Shown in pieces: positions 27,158 through 36,130 of a DNA stretch of 64,000 nucleotides. Under the pieces are notes generated by a model. It was given only the letters and a program-made list of their open reading frames with translations, did not search any database and was not told the origin of the DNA. The stretch spans positions 62,001 to 126,000 of the forward strand of contig NZ_LOHE01000112.1 in assembly GCF_001559865.1 (NCBI RefSeq), given 5' to 3'. This DNA is from Abyssisolibacter fermentans (lineage in GTDB: Bacteria > Bacillota > Clostridia > Tissierellales > MCWD3). A program made the position numbers and the translations under genes. Positions within the stretch are counted from its first letter, which is position 1, and every line of letters starts with the position of its first letter.

Positions 27158-29476
27158 ATGATGAGTAAAAGAGATACAGCTAGTCAAAATAACAAAAGAA
27201 GCAGTAATAAAAATACTAAGCAAAGAACAAAGGTAAAACAACAAAGAAGCTATAAGAATGAAATATTAGGAGTAGTTGGTATTGGGCTAGGGTTATTATT
27301 TTACGTATTTTTAAAAAGCAGTTCGGCTGGTTATATTGGAGATATGACTAGGAAATACATTTGGATGCTAACAGGTTTTGGAGGGTATTTTATTCCAATA
27401 ATAATTATGCTTACAGGTTTACTTATATTTGCAAATAAGATAGAAAGCTTTAAAAGGAATCTTATACTTTTATTCATAATATTTATATGTTATTTAATTA
27501 TTATTGATATAATAGCATTTGGAGATATTACATCTTTACCATTTATGGAGAAATTAAAAATAGCTAAGGAAAGTGGTAGTAACTTACAAGGCGGAGGAAT
27601 AATAGGAGCAATTCTAGCTTACATGTTTGTTAATTTATTTGGTGTTATAGGTACTTATATAGTATTAGCATGTATTCTTTTAGTAACATTCATATTATTA
27701 ACTAAGATTAGTCTTGTAAAGATTATAAGAAGCTTTTTTAAGAGTATTTATAGGATATTTAAATGTGCTTATGAAGCAATACTTGATTTTATATTTGTAT
27801 ATGAAGACGTAGAAGAAGTAGTAGAGGATAGACCAATCATAAAGAAACAAGACGATATTAAACTAGAAAATACAAATATTGAGCAGCAAAAATCCGATTT
27901 GGATAAAAAAATTGAGATATTAGACTACACAAGAGATGTGCCCAAATTTAATTTATTAGATAAAAAAGTTAACAAACAAGCTTCAGAAAAGAATGTTTCT
28001 ATAGAAGAAGATAAAACTGTTGTTATAAATCCAAGTAACAGTAAAAGTATATATGATAATTATAAAAAACCTGATATTGAATTTTTGGAAAAAGCTAGTA
28101 TTGATTATAATGATAATCAAAAAAAATTCATATTAAATAATGCCAATAAGCTTGAAGATACTCTGAAAAATTTCGGAATAGATTCAAAAATAGTACAAAT
28201 CAGCAGAGGCCCTACCATAACTAGATATGAATTACAACCAGCACCAGGTATTAAAGTAAGTAGAATAGTAAATTTATCAAATGATATAGCATTAAGCTTA
28301 GCAGCATCTGGTGTAAGAATTGAAGCACCTATACCAGGCAAAGCTGCTGTCGGTATAGAAGTTCCAAATAGAGTCAAGGATAGTGTTAAAATAAGAGATG
28401 TCATAGAATCAAAAGAATTCAAATCATCAGAAAGTAAACTTAGTATAGCATTAGGTAAAGATATCGCTGGGAAAGCAATTATTGCTAACATTGAAAAAAT
28501 GCCACACATGCTTATAGCTGGAGCTACTGGTTCAGGGAAAAGTGTTTGTATAAATACTTTAATAGCTAGTATATTATATAAAGCTAAACCTGATGAAGTT
28601 AAATTAATAATGATAGATCCAAAGGTTGTTGAATTAAGTATTTATAACGGCATACCACATTTATTAATTCCTGTAGTGACAGATCCTAAAAAGGCTTCTA
28701 GTGCTTTAAATTGGGCTGTTACAGAAATGATTAATAGATATAATAGTTTTGCAGAAAATGGTGTACGTGATATAAAAAGTTATAATGAAAAGATAAAAGA
28801 TTTAGATAAGGATAAGATGCCTCAAATAGTAATCATAATTGATGAATTAGCAGATTTAATGATGGCTTCACCAACAGAAGTAGAAGACAGTATATGTAGA
28901 TTAGCACAAATGGCTAGAGCAGCAGGTATACATTTAATTGTAGCTACTCAAAGACCATCAGTAGATGTTATTACTGGTACTATCAAAGCCAATATACCTT
29001 CAAGGCTGTCTTTTGCAGTTTCATCACAATCAGATTCAAGAATTATATTAGATATGAATGGAGCAGAAAAGCTTTTAGGAAAAGGGGATATGCTATATTA
29101 TCCAGTTGGGTCATCTAAACCAATTAGGGTGCAATGTTCATATATTGATGATAAAGAAGTAGAAAGGATAGTAGAGTTCTTAAAAAGCCAAGGAACACAG
29201 GAATATAAAGAAGATATAATAAATAACATTGAAGCAAGCGTTGTAAAACCCATAGATGAAGATGTAGATCCATTACTAACAAAAGCAATTGAGCTTGTTA
29301 TCAACGAACAACAAGCATCTATATCATATATTCAAAGAAAATTAAAAGTTGGTTATGCAAGAGCAGCGAGAATTGTTGATGAAATGGAAGAAAGAGGTAT
29401 AGTAGGAGGCCACGAAGGTAGTAAGCCTAGAAAAGTTTTAGTAAGCAAAGAAGAATATGCTGATAATAATGCATAG
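27158..29476 (+). CDS. spoIIIE: FtsK/SpoIIIE DNA translocase
   Basis: A membrane-anchored DNA pump that moves chromosomes through the division or sporulation septum. The 772-aa protein has four N-terminal membrane helices (about residues 35-190), then an acidic linker. The motor has Walker A GATGSGKS near residue 454 and Walker B VIIIDELADLM. The C-terminal gamma winged helix (ISYIQRKLKVGYARAARIVD) would read polarity sequences. Gene order (after tepA) and a sporulating host favour SpoIIIE, but FtsK and SpoIIIE cannot be told apart by sequence alone. The start follows AGAGGTGG. ATG codons at 27158 and 27161 are both possible. Confidence 0.94.
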   Translation: MMSKRDTASQNNKRSSNKNTKQRTKVKQQRSYKNEILGVVGIGLGLLFYVFLKSSSAGYIGDMTRKYIWMLTGFGGYFIPIIIMLTGLLIFANKIESFKRNLILLFIIFICYLIIIDIIAFGDITSLPFMEKLKIAKESGSNLQGGGIIGAILAYMFVNLFGVIGTYIVLACILLVTFILLTKISLVKIIRSFFKSIYRIFKCAYEAILDFIFVYEDVEEVVEDRPIIKKQDDIKLENTNIEQQKSDLDKKIEILDYTRDVPKFNLLDKKVNKQASEKNVSIEEDKTVVINPSNSKSIYDNYKKPDIEFLEKASIDYNDNQKKFILNNANKLEDTLKNFGIDSKIVQISRGPTITRYELQPAPGIKVSRIVNLSNDIALSLAASGVRIEAPIPGKAAVGIEVPNRVKDSVKIRDVIESKEFKSSESKLSIALGKDIAGKAIIANIEKMPHMLIAGATGSGKSVCINTLIASILYKAKPDEVKLIMIDPKVVELSIYNGIPHLLIPVVTDPKKASSALNWAVTEMINRYNSFAENGVRDIKSYNEKIKDLDKDKMPQIVIIIDELADLMMASPTEVEDSICRLAQMARAAGIHLIVATQRPSVDVITGTIKANIPSRLSFAVSSQSDSRIILDMNGAEKLLGKGDMLYYPVGSSKPIRVQCSYIDDKEVERIVEFLKSQGTQEYKEDIINNIEASVVKPIDEDVDPLLTKAIELVINEQQASISYIQRKLKVGYARAARIVDEMEERGIVGGHEGSKPRKVLVSKEEYADNNA

Positions 29477-29481
29477 ATTAT

Positions 29482-29513
29482 AAAACCGTCAATTAAATTT
29501 TGTTTGGCGGTTT
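29482..29513 (+). terminator. Terminator after spoIIIE
   Basis: AAACCGTCAA pairs with TTTGGCGGTTT (one G-U pair) across a loop of about 10 bases. The tail TACTATTT is only weakly T-rich. Confidence 0.7.
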
Positions 29514-29525
29514 ACTATTTAAGCA

Positions 29526-29589
29526 GAGAATCTAAATCTCGATTTAGTGTGAATTGCTTACTCCTAGGTTAGAAGTGAGTAGGAGTTTC
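29526..29589. repeat. Two-hairpin composite repeat (reverse copy)
   Basis: CTAAATC-TC-GATTTAG (29532-29547) is followed by TGTGAATTGCTT and then TACTCCTA...TAGGAGT (29559-29586). The same two hairpins, order reversed and on the other strand, occur at 60357-60420 with a conserved middle (AAGC-ATTCACAC). Confidence 0.6.
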
Positions 29590-29627
29590 GTTACATATGA
29601 AGATATTTAAAAAGTAGGTGTACAATA

Positions 29628-30683
29628 ATGTTAAATAAGGTTCTAATTGAGGATATAATTGAGAGAAAAGATGTTATTTTTATAGATGTAAGAAGTCCCA
29701 TTGAATATGAAGAGGATCATATACCTGGTGCTTATAATTTACCTATATTTACTAATTCTGAAAGAGAAGAAATAGGTTATATATACAAGCAAGTTGACAA
29801 AGATAAAGCAAAAGAGTTAGGACTAAAATATGCTTCTGACAAATTATATGATTACTTTATAAAACTTAAAAAACTATGTAGTAATGATAAAAAGATAGCT
29901 GTTTATTGTTATAGAGGTGGTATGAGGAGTAATTCAATTGCTCAAGTATTGAGTATTATGGGATTAGAGGTTTATCTGGTAATAGGAGGTTATAAAAGCT
30001 ATAGAAAATATGTCATTAATTGGCTAAATGAATATAATAAAGATTTAGAATTAATAGTTTTGCATGGATATACAGGGGTAGCTAAGACAAAAATATTAAA
30101 TATACTTAAAAAGAAAGGCTATCCAGTATTAAACCTAGAACAAATGGCTCAAAATAGTGGTTCAGTATTTGGTTCAATATCTTTTGATAATAAATCATGT
30201 TCGCAAAAAAGTTTTGAATCTGAATTATACAAAATATTAAGAGATGAAAAGAGTAAATATTATTTTACTGAAAGTGAAAGTAAGAGAATAGGAAAAGTTA
30301 TTATGCCACAGTTTCTGTTCGCTAAATTAATAAATGGAAGACACATATTATTAAATACTAATATTAATAATAGAATAGAAACAGCATTAGAAGATTATAT
30401 AAAAGAAGATAAAAAAAATGATGATAGGCTTATATTTGCGATATGTAAACTTAAAAATGCACTTGGTAAAAAAGTAGTTTTAGAATTTATAGATAGAATC
30501 AAAAATAAAGATTATGAATATGTTATTAAAGAGCTTATGGAAAAATATTACGACCCCTTATACAATTATTCGATTGATAAAATAGAACAATATGATAAAA
30601 TAATTATGTATAATAAAATAGAAGAAGCAATAGAAGAATTAAAAGCATTTACTAATAATTTAGGCTTGAGAGGAGATATGTAA
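29628..30683 (+). CDS. mnmH: tRNA 2-selenouridine/geranyl-2-thiouridine synthase MnmH (SelU)
   Basis: MnmH replaces sulphur by selenium (or adds geranyl) at the wobble uridine of certain tRNAs. The 351-aa protein has an N-terminal rhodanese domain with catalytic Cys94 in VYCYRGGMRS, and a C-terminal P-loop domain. Its Walker A reads HGYTGVAKTKIL: a Val-Ala pair precedes the Lys-Thr where the family usually has Ser-Gly, so ATP binding may be modified. The start follows AGGTG. It ends one base into rimO, so the two are likely co-expressed. Selenium use by the organism would require SelD, which is not in this window. Confidence 0.88.
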   Translation: MLNKVLIEDIIERKDVIFIDVRSPIEYEEDHIPGAYNLPIFTNSEREEIGYIYKQVDKDKAKELGLKYASDKLYDYFIKLKKLCSNDKKIAVYCYRGGMRSNSIAQVLSIMGLEVYLVIGGYKSYRKYVINWLNEYNKDLELIVLHGYTGVAKTKILNILKKKGYPVLNLEQMAQNSGSVFGSISFDNKSCSQKSFESELYKILRDEKSKYYFTESESKRIGKVIMPQFLFAKLINGRHILLNTNINNRIETALEDYIKEDKKNDDRLIFAICKLKNALGKKVVLEFIDRIKNKDYEYVIKELMEKYYDPLYNYSIDKIEQYDKIIMYNKIEEAIEELKAFTNNLGLRGDM

Positions 30684-32023
30684 TGAAGCTAAAAGCAGCA
30701 CTATTGTCACTAGGTTGTTCAAGGAATACAATAGACTCAGAAATAATGATAGGAATATTAGAAGAAAATGATGTTGAATTTGTTGATGATTTAAAAAATG
30801 CAGAAGTGATAATTATTAATACATGCAGTTTTATAAATGATGCTAAAGAAGAATCTATCGATGAAATAATTCAAGCTGTACAATATAAAAATGAAGGAAG
30901 CTGTAAATATATAATCGTGTGCGGTTGCTTAGCTCAAAGATATAAAGATGAATTAATAAAAGAGATTCCAGAAATAGATGCTATAGTTGGTACAGGAAAT
31001 ATTACAGATATATTTAAAGTAATAAATAAGCTTGTAGCTGGAGAAAAATATTATAAAATAGATTGTATTAATTCATTATATCCTGAAAATTGTAATAGGG
31101 TTTTAACAACACCAGAGCACTATGCATATTTAAAAATATCACAAGGATGTGATAATCATTGTACATACTGTATTATTCCTAAGCTTAGAGGGAAATATAG
31201 AAGTAGAAATATAGAAGATATAGTAAAGGAAGCAAACTTATTAGTCGACAGAGGTGTCAGTGAAATAATTCTCACAGCAGAAGATACAGGAAAATATGGG
31301 ATAGATCTATATGGTAAATATATGTTAGCTACTTTGTTAGATGAACTCAATAAAATAGAAGGTTTAAAATGGATTAGATTATTATATATATATCCTGAAA
31401 CCTTTACAGATGAGTTGATTCAAAGTATAAAAAGAAATGAAAAGGTTTTAAGCTATGTAGATATACCTATTCAACATATAAATAATAGAGTATTAAAAAC
31501 AATGAATAGAGGAACTTCTAAAGAGAATATTTGTACACTGATTAACAAACTAAGAAGTGAAATAAGTGATATAATAATAAGAACTACATTAATAACTGGA
31601 TTTCCAGGTGAAACAGAGGAAGAATTTAATGAATTATTAGATTTTGTTAATGAGTATAGATTTGACAGATTAGGAGTATTTGTTTATTCTAAAGAAGAAG
31701 GTACACCAGCTGCGTTATTAGATGATCAAATCAAAGAAGAAACAAAACAAGAGCGCTATGATATGATTATGCAGTTACAGATGAAAATATCTGATGAAAT
31801 AAATAACAAAAAAATAGGAAAGATATATGAAGTGCTTATAGAAGAAGAAATTGAAGATGAAGATTTGTACATTGGAAGATCATATATGGATTGTCCAGAA
31901 ATTGATGGTATTGTATATGTTCAGTCAAAAGAAAAACTGGCAATTGGTGAAATTGCAAAAGTTAAAATAAAGGAACATTTTGAATATGATTTGAAGGGAG
32001 TAATATTGAATGAACTTAGCTAA
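30683..32023 (+). CDS. rimO: Ribosomal protein S12 methylthiotransferase RimO
   Basis: A radical-SAM enzyme that methylthiolates an aspartate of ribosomal protein S12. The 446-aa protein has an N-terminal MTTase domain, whose auxiliary-cluster cysteines lie in LSLGCSRNTIDSE, INTCSFI and VCGCLAQ. The radical-SAM motif is QGCDNHCTYC near residue 155. A C-terminal TRAM domain follows. The N-terminal LGC-RN-DSE wording separates RimO from MiaB. Its start overlaps the mnmH stop, and its end overlaps pgsA by 14 bases, so mnmH-rimO-pgsA-cinA looks like one operon. Confidence 0.95.
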   Translation: MKLKAALLSLGCSRNTIDSEIMIGILEENDVEFVDDLKNAEVIIINTCSFINDAKEESIDEIIQAVQYKNEGSCKYIIVCGCLAQRYKDELIKEIPEIDAIVGTGNITDIFKVINKLVAGEKYYKIDCINSLYPENCNRVLTTPEHYAYLKISQGCDNHCTYCIIPKLRGKYRSRNIEDIVKEANLLVDRGVSEIILTAEDTGKYGIDLYGKYMLATLLDELNKIEGLKWIRLLYIYPETFTDELIQSIKRNEKVLSYVDIPIQHINNRVLKTMNRGTSKENICTLINKLRSEISDIIIRTTLITGFPGETEEEFNELLDFVNEYRFDRLGVFVYSKEEGTPAALLDDQIKEETKQERYDMIMQLQMKISDEINNKKIGKIYEVLIEEEIEDEDLYIGRSYMDCPEIDGIVYVQSKEKLAIGEIAKVKIKEHFEYDLKGVILNELS

Positions 32024-32567
32024 CAAATTAACTATTGCAAGAATATTTTTAGTTCCATTTTTTATGTTTTTCCTTCTAGTGAAAATACCTTATGGAGATA
32101 TTATAGCTGTATGTTTATTTATATTAGCTGCTTTAACAGATAGTTTAGATGGATATATTGCTAGAAGTAGAAATCAAGTAACGAAATTTGGTAAATTCAT
32201 GGATCCATTAGCAGACAAACTACTAGTATCAGCTGCATTGATATCATTACTCCAAATGGACAAAATATCAGCATGGGTTGTTATGATTATCATAGCAAGA
32301 GAGTTTGCAATAACAGGATTTAGAGTTTTAGCTGCTTCAGAAGGAATAACAATAGCTGCTAGTTGGTGGGGTAAAATAAAAACAATCACACAAATAGTTG
32401 CTATTATAACACTACTATTAGATAATTATCCTTTTAGTTTGATTGGGTTACCGTTTGATACGATTTCTGTAATACTTGCTGTTATTTTTACAATAATTTC
32501 TGCTATAGACTATATGTATAATAATAGAAAAGTATTTAGTTCTCACTCTAACAAAACTAACGACTAG
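32010..32567 (+). CDS. pgsA: CDP-diacylglycerol-glycerol-3-phosphate 3-phosphatidyltransferase
   Basis: PgsA makes phosphatidylglycerol phosphate, the first step of acidic phospholipid synthesis, from CDP-diacylglycerol (product of CdsA, encoded at 1 kb). The 185-aa membrane protein begins MNLANKLTIARI. It has the CDP-alcohol phosphotransferase signature DSLDGYIARSRNQVTKFGKF, then MDPLADK, with all the conserved Asp residues. Its ribosome-binding site AAGGGAG lies inside the end of rimO, which suggests translational coupling. Neighbours rimO and cinA match the common Firmicutes order. Confidence 0.95.
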   Translation: MNLANKLTIARIFLVPFFMFFLLVKIPYGDIIAVCLFILAALTDSLDGYIARSRNQVTKFGKFMDPLADKLLVSAALISLLQMDKISAWVVMIIIAREFAITGFRVLAASEGITIAASWWGKIKTITQIVAIITLLLDNYPFSLIGLPFDTISVILAVIFTIISAIDYMYNNRKVFSSHSNKTND

Positions 32568-32577
32568 GAGGCCAGTT

Positions 32578-33819
32578 ATGAAAAGCGAAATCATAAACGT
32601 AGGAACCGAAATAATATTGGGCAATATAGTTAATACTCATTCAAGGTATTTGTCAGAAGAATTAGCTAAAATAGGTATTGATGTTTATTATCATGTTTCA
32701 GTTGGGGATAATAAAAGAAGATTAGAAGAAATTATAAAAACTGCACTAGATAGATCAGACCTAATCATTTTAACTGGAGGATTAGGTCCAACAGAAGATG
32801 ATATAACTAAAGATTGTGTAGCATCTGTATTAAACAAAGAGTTAATATTTAGCGAAAAAATCATGAAAGATATAGATGATTTTTATTATGCTAGAAATAT
32901 TAAATTTGTTAAGTCGGTAGAAAGGCAAGCTTATATAATAGAAGGTTGTGAAGCCCTAAAAAACGAGGTTGGAACTGCACCTGGGATTTATGTTAAAGAA
33001 AACGATAAAATAGTAATATTACTACCAGGTCCACCAAGAGAACTTGAAAATGTATTTGAAAATTGTGTAATACCAAAATTAAAAAAGAAAACTAATGAAA
33101 TAATTGAATCTAAAACGCTTAGTGTTTTTGGAATAGGTGAATCGAATGTAGAAGATGCTATAATTGATTTAATAAACAAGCAAACTAATCCTACAATAGC
33201 TACATATGCAAAAGATGGACATGTTGAGGTAAGAGTGACAGCAAAATCGAACAAGTTAGAGGTAGCAGGTAGCTTAATAGAAAATACAGTTAAACATGTA
33301 GAAGCAAAAATAGGAGAATATATTTTTAGTAAAGAATTAGAATCATTAGAAGAGGTTGTTTTTAAAATACTTATGGACAAAGGTCTTAAAATAGGTTTTT
33401 GTGAATCATGTACAGGAGGTCTAATAAGTAGCAGATTTACAAGAATACCTGGATCGTCTGCAGTGTTTGATAGAGGAATAGTTACATATAGTAATCAGGC
33501 TAAGATGGATGAAGTAAGTGTAAGTCCAGAGGATTTAGACAAATATGGAGCAGTAAGTAAGCAAGTTGCAATAGGCATGGCACGTGGATTATATAATAAA
33601 TGTGATATAGATATAGCCGTATCTGTGACAGGAATAGCAGGACCTACAGGAGGTTCGAAAGAAAAACCTGTTGGCTTAGTATATTTTGGTGTAGTGTTCA
33701 AAGATAAAGAATATACAGTGAAAAGGGTATTTTTAGGAGATAGGCACAAGGTTCAAAATAAAACAGCTAATACAGTATTTGATTTGGTGAGAAAATTGCT
33801 GCTAGGTAAGGAAATATAA
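32578..33819 (+). CDS. cinA: CinA family competence/damage-inducible protein
   Basis: CinA proteins act as nicotinamide-nucleotide amidases and/or pyrophosphatases in NAD salvage, and are often linked to recA. The 413-aa protein has an N-terminal MoaB-like domain (NVGTEIILGNIVNTHSRYLS, LTGGLGPTEDDIT, LLPGPPREL). The C-terminal CinA amidase domain has FCESCTGGLISSR, GIVTYSNQAK and VSVTGIAGPTGGSKEKPVGL. The start follows CTAGGAGG. It is the last gene before the recA promoter and ends in a terminator, so it is not obliged to share the SOS control of recA. Confidence 0.95.
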   Translation: MKSEIINVGTEIILGNIVNTHSRYLSEELAKIGIDVYYHVSVGDNKRRLEEIIKTALDRSDLIILTGGLGPTEDDITKDCVASVLNKELIFSEKIMKDIDDFYYARNIKFVKSVERQAYIIEGCEALKNEVGTAPGIYVKENDKIVILLPGPPRELENVFENCVIPKLKKKTNEIIESKTLSVFGIGESNVEDAIIDLINKQTNPTIATYAKDGHVEVRVTAKSNKLEVAGSLIENTVKHVEAKIGEYIFSKELESLEEVVFKILMDKGLKIGFCESCTGGLISSRFTRIPGSSAVFDRGIVTYSNQAKMDEVSVSPEDLDKYGAVSKQVAIGMARGLYNKCDIDIAVSVTGIAGPTGGSKEKPVGLVYFGVVFKDKEYTVKRVFLGDRHKVQNKTANTVFDLVRKLLLGKEI

Positions 33820-33828
33820 ATATGCATT

Positions 33829-33860
33829 AAAATTATGGACAACAGTTCATAATTTTTTTA
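33829..33860 (+). terminator. Terminator after cinA
   Basis: AAAATTATG (33829-33837) pairs with CATAATTTT (33848-33856), followed by further T residues. Confidence 0.75.
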
Positions 33861-33938
33861 TAACACGCAATAAATATATTAATTTTATAGATAAATATAA
33901 ATTTTTCAGACTTTTTTTCACAATAAATTTAAAAAAGA

Positions 33939-33967
33939 TTGACCATATATAAGAAGTATTATATAAT
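33939..33967 (+). promoter_or_regulatory. recA promoter
   Basis: TTGACC (33939-33944), a 17-base spacer and TATAAT (33962-33967) make an almost ideal housekeeping promoter. The SOS box lies just downstream of the -10, across the expected transcription start. Confidence 0.85.
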
Positions 33968-33974
33968 ATCTATA

Positions 33975-33986
33975 GAACGTTTGTTC
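33975..33986. promoter_or_regulatory. LexA (DinR-type) SOS box
   Basis: GAAC-GTTT-GTTC matches the Gram-positive LexA operator GAAC-N4-GTTC exactly. It begins eight bases after the -10 of recA, so LexA bound here should block transcription until DNA damage. No other perfect GAAC-N4-GTTC was noticed in intergenic DNA of this window. Confidence 0.9.
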
Positions 33987-33997
33987 GAAATATTATT

Positions 33998-34026
33998 AAG
34001 GTGGTGAACCAGGAAACTGGGTTATT
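33998..34026 (+). promoter_or_regulatory. recA ribosome-binding site followed by a GNRA-capped hairpin
   Basis: The strong Shine-Dalgarno AAGGTGGTG (33998-34006) is 20 bases from the ATG, too far for normal initiation. Between them, AACCAG-GAAA-CTGG(G)TT folds into a hairpin with a GAAA tetraloop (34007-34023). Folding would shorten the effective distance to about five bases. Confidence 0.55.
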
Positions 34027-35052
34027 ATGTTAGAGAAAAAGAAAGCTTTAGAAATGGCACTAGGTCAAATTGAAAAACAATTTGGTAAAGGTTCAATAAT
34101 GAAACTCGGTGAAGATTCAATACTTAATGTTGAATCAATTTCAACAGGTGCACTTCAATTAGATATAGCATTAGGTATAGGGGGAGTACCAAAAGGAAGA
34201 GTTATAGAAATATATGGACCAGAATCTTCTGGTAAAACAACAGTAGCACTGCATATAATTGCAGAAAGTCAGAGAAATGGAGGAACCGCAGCCTTCATAG
34301 ATGCAGAACATGCTTTGGATCCAGTTTATGCTAGAAATCTTGGCGTTAAAACAGAAGATTTAATAGTATCTCAGCCAGATACGGGAGAACAAGGTTTAGA
34401 AATTGCAGAAGCTTTAGTTAGGAGTGGTGCTGTAGATGTAATAGTAGTAGATTCAGTTGCAGCTTTAGTACCAAAAGCTGAGATAGATGGTGAAATGGGA
34501 GATAGCCATGTTGGATTACAGGCAAGGTTGATGTCACAAGCTTTAAGAAAACTTGCAGGTGCTATAAAAAAATCAAACACGGTTACAATATTTATAAATC
34601 AACTTAGAGAAAAAGTTGGTATAATGTTTGGAAATCCTGAGACTACTACTGGTGGTAGAGCGTTAAAATTCTATTCATCCATTAGATTAGATGTAAGAAG
34701 AATTGAGACGTTAAAACGTGGCAATGAAATGATTGGTAATAGAACAAAAGTAAAAGTTGTAAAAAATAAAGTTGCACCTCCTTTTAGAATTGCAGAATTT
34801 GATATTATATATGGAAAAGGTATATCAAAAGAGGGATGTATACTTGATGCAGCTGTGGAGGATAATATAGTTAAAAAATCAGGTTCATGGTATAGCTATG
34901 AAGATAATAAACTTGGACAAGGTAGAGATAATGCAAAGCTTTACTTATCTGAAAATCCTGAATTACTAAATGAAATTGAATACAAAGTAAGAAAAAAACA
35001 TGACTTATTAAATGATGGTAAAGAAATAGAAAATGAATCAGATAATGAATAG
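34027..35052 (+). CDS. recA: Recombinase RecA
   Basis: RecA forms the nucleoprotein filament for homologous recombination and triggers LexA self-cleavage. The 341-aa protein begins [20 protein letters not shown]. It has Walker [10 protein letters not shown], the Walker B region [16 protein letters not shown], and the L2 and DNA-contact block [20 protein letters not shown]. The C-terminal acidic tail is present. Expression is governed by the promoter and SOS box directly upstream. A hairpin lies between its ribosome-binding site and the start codon. The recA-recX pair is linked through a terminator at 35058. Confidence 0.98.
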   Translation: MLEKKKALEMALGQIEKQFGKGSIMKLGEDSILNVESISTGALQLDIALGIGGVPKGRVIEIYGPESSGKTTVALHIIAESQRNGGTAAFIDAEHALDPVYARNLGVKTEDLIVSQPDTGEQGLEIAEALVRSGAVDVIVVDSVAALVPKAEIDGEMGDSHVGLQARLMSQALRKLAGAIKKSNTVTIFINQLREKVGIMFGNPETTTGGRALKFYSSIRLDVRRIETLKRGNEMIGNRTKVKVVKNKVAPPFRIAEFDIIYGKGISKEGCILDAAVEDNIVKKSGSWYSYEDNKLGQGRDNAKLYLSENPELLNEIEYKVRKKHDLLNDGKEIENESDNE

Positions 35053-35057
35053 ACGAT

Positions 35058-35094
35058 CTCCTATTGGCTAATAATTAGCTAATAGGAGTTTTTT
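35058..35094 (+). terminator. recA-recX intergenic terminator
   Basis: A 14-bp stem, CTCCTATTGGCTAA / TTAGCTAATAGGAG (one G-U pair), is followed by TTTTTT. The recX ribosome-binding site GGAGG begins directly after the T-tract, so recX is expected to depend on limited readthrough. Confidence 0.85.
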
Positions 35095-35110
35095 GGAGGT
35101 AAAGGTATTA

Positions 35111-35743
35111 ATGGTAATTACAAATATAGAAGAAGAAAATGAAATATATGCTATATATATTGATAATGAATATAGTTATACATTGTCAAAGGATATTATT
35201 ATAGAATATGAATTAGATATTAATAAAAAAATCGGTTACATGGAGAATATGTATTTAGAAAAAAAATCAATTGATTATGAATGTATAAACAAAGCAATTA
35301 AAAAATTATCATATAGCTCAAAGACTCAAAAAGAAATATATAATTATTTAATAGGGTTAGATTACTCAAAGGATTTGGTTAATAGAATCATAGCTAAACT
35401 CAAAAAAATAGGGTACATTGACGATTTTAAATATGCCTATAACTATATAACTTATCATAATAAGAATGGGCTTAAAAGCAAAAATATGGCTTTGTACGGT
35501 CTAAAGAATAAGGGGGTTAGCTCAGATATAATAAATCGAGTTATTGAAGAGCTAGAAGTAGATGATTATGATGTAGTTATGAAAGTTATAAAAAAGAAAA
35601 TCAGAATTCCAGAAAAAATATTTGATAGAAAATATGAAGATAAGATAAAAGCTTTTTTATATAGAAAAGGTTTTAAAATAAATACAATTAGCAAAGCAAT
35701 AAAAGAATTTAAAAATAATATTGAAGATAAATATTTAGGATAA
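35111..35743 (+). CDS. recX: Regulatory protein RecX
   Basis: RecX binds RecA filaments and limits their activity. The 210-aa protein has a three-helix repeat layout: KAIKKLSYSSKTQKEIYNYL, then VNRIIAKLKKIGYIDDFKYA, then GLKSKNMALYGLKNKGVSSD. ATG 35111 is chosen, ten bases after GGAGGT. The in-frame TTG at 35093 lies within the T-tract of the preceding terminator. It follows recA directly, the standard pairing. Placement behind a strong terminator should keep RecX well below RecA levels. Confidence 0.92.
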   Translation: MVITNIEEENEIYAIYIDNEYSYTLSKDIIIEYELDINKKIGYMENMYLEKKSIDYECINKAIKKLSYSSKTQKEIYNYLIGLDYSKDLVNRIIAKLKKIGYIDDFKYAYNYITYHNKNGLKSKNMALYGLKNKGVSSDIINRVIEELEVDDYDVVMKVIKKKIRIPEKIFDRKYEDKIKAFLYRKGFKINTISKAIKEFKNNIEDKYLG

Positions 35744-35971
35744 AATCATCATAAATATATAGTAAACATAGTTTATTAATAGAAAATCAAATGCTATAAT
35801 ATATAATTTTGTTTGTAAGACAGCTATTTTATTATTCAACTATAGAGGTAAACGATGCTATATGACGGTTAATAGCATACTTGACATATATGCTCAAAAG
35901 TATTAAAATAAAGACGATATCAGCTTTTAAATATAATATATAAATGAATTATTATATTTGATTTTTATGAG

Positions 35972-35997
35972 CCGAGTAAACTCGGTTTATATTTTAT
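35972..35997 (+). terminator. Short hairpin downstream of recX
   Basis: CCGAG-TAAA-CTCGG is followed by TTTATATTTTAT. It is 230 bases past the recX stop, so it may end a long recX 3' region or an unseen small transcript. Confidence 0.55.
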
Positions 35998-36082
35998 AAT
36001 ATAATAGAAATAATAAATTTTACTATATTATATTAAAAATTTATTTATACTTATATTTTATAAGAGAAGTGAAAAATTATAT

Positions 36083-36130
36083 AATCTATAGGAAATTATA
36101 AGTAAGTGGTAATAATTTCGTTTATAGGTT
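36083..36130. repeat. Solo A-type palindrome
   Basis: AATCTATAGGAAATTAT (36083-36099) pairs with ATAATTTCGTTTATAGGTT (36112-36130). It matches the AATCT-type A units of the arrays at 9705 and 38066. Confidence 0.6.
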
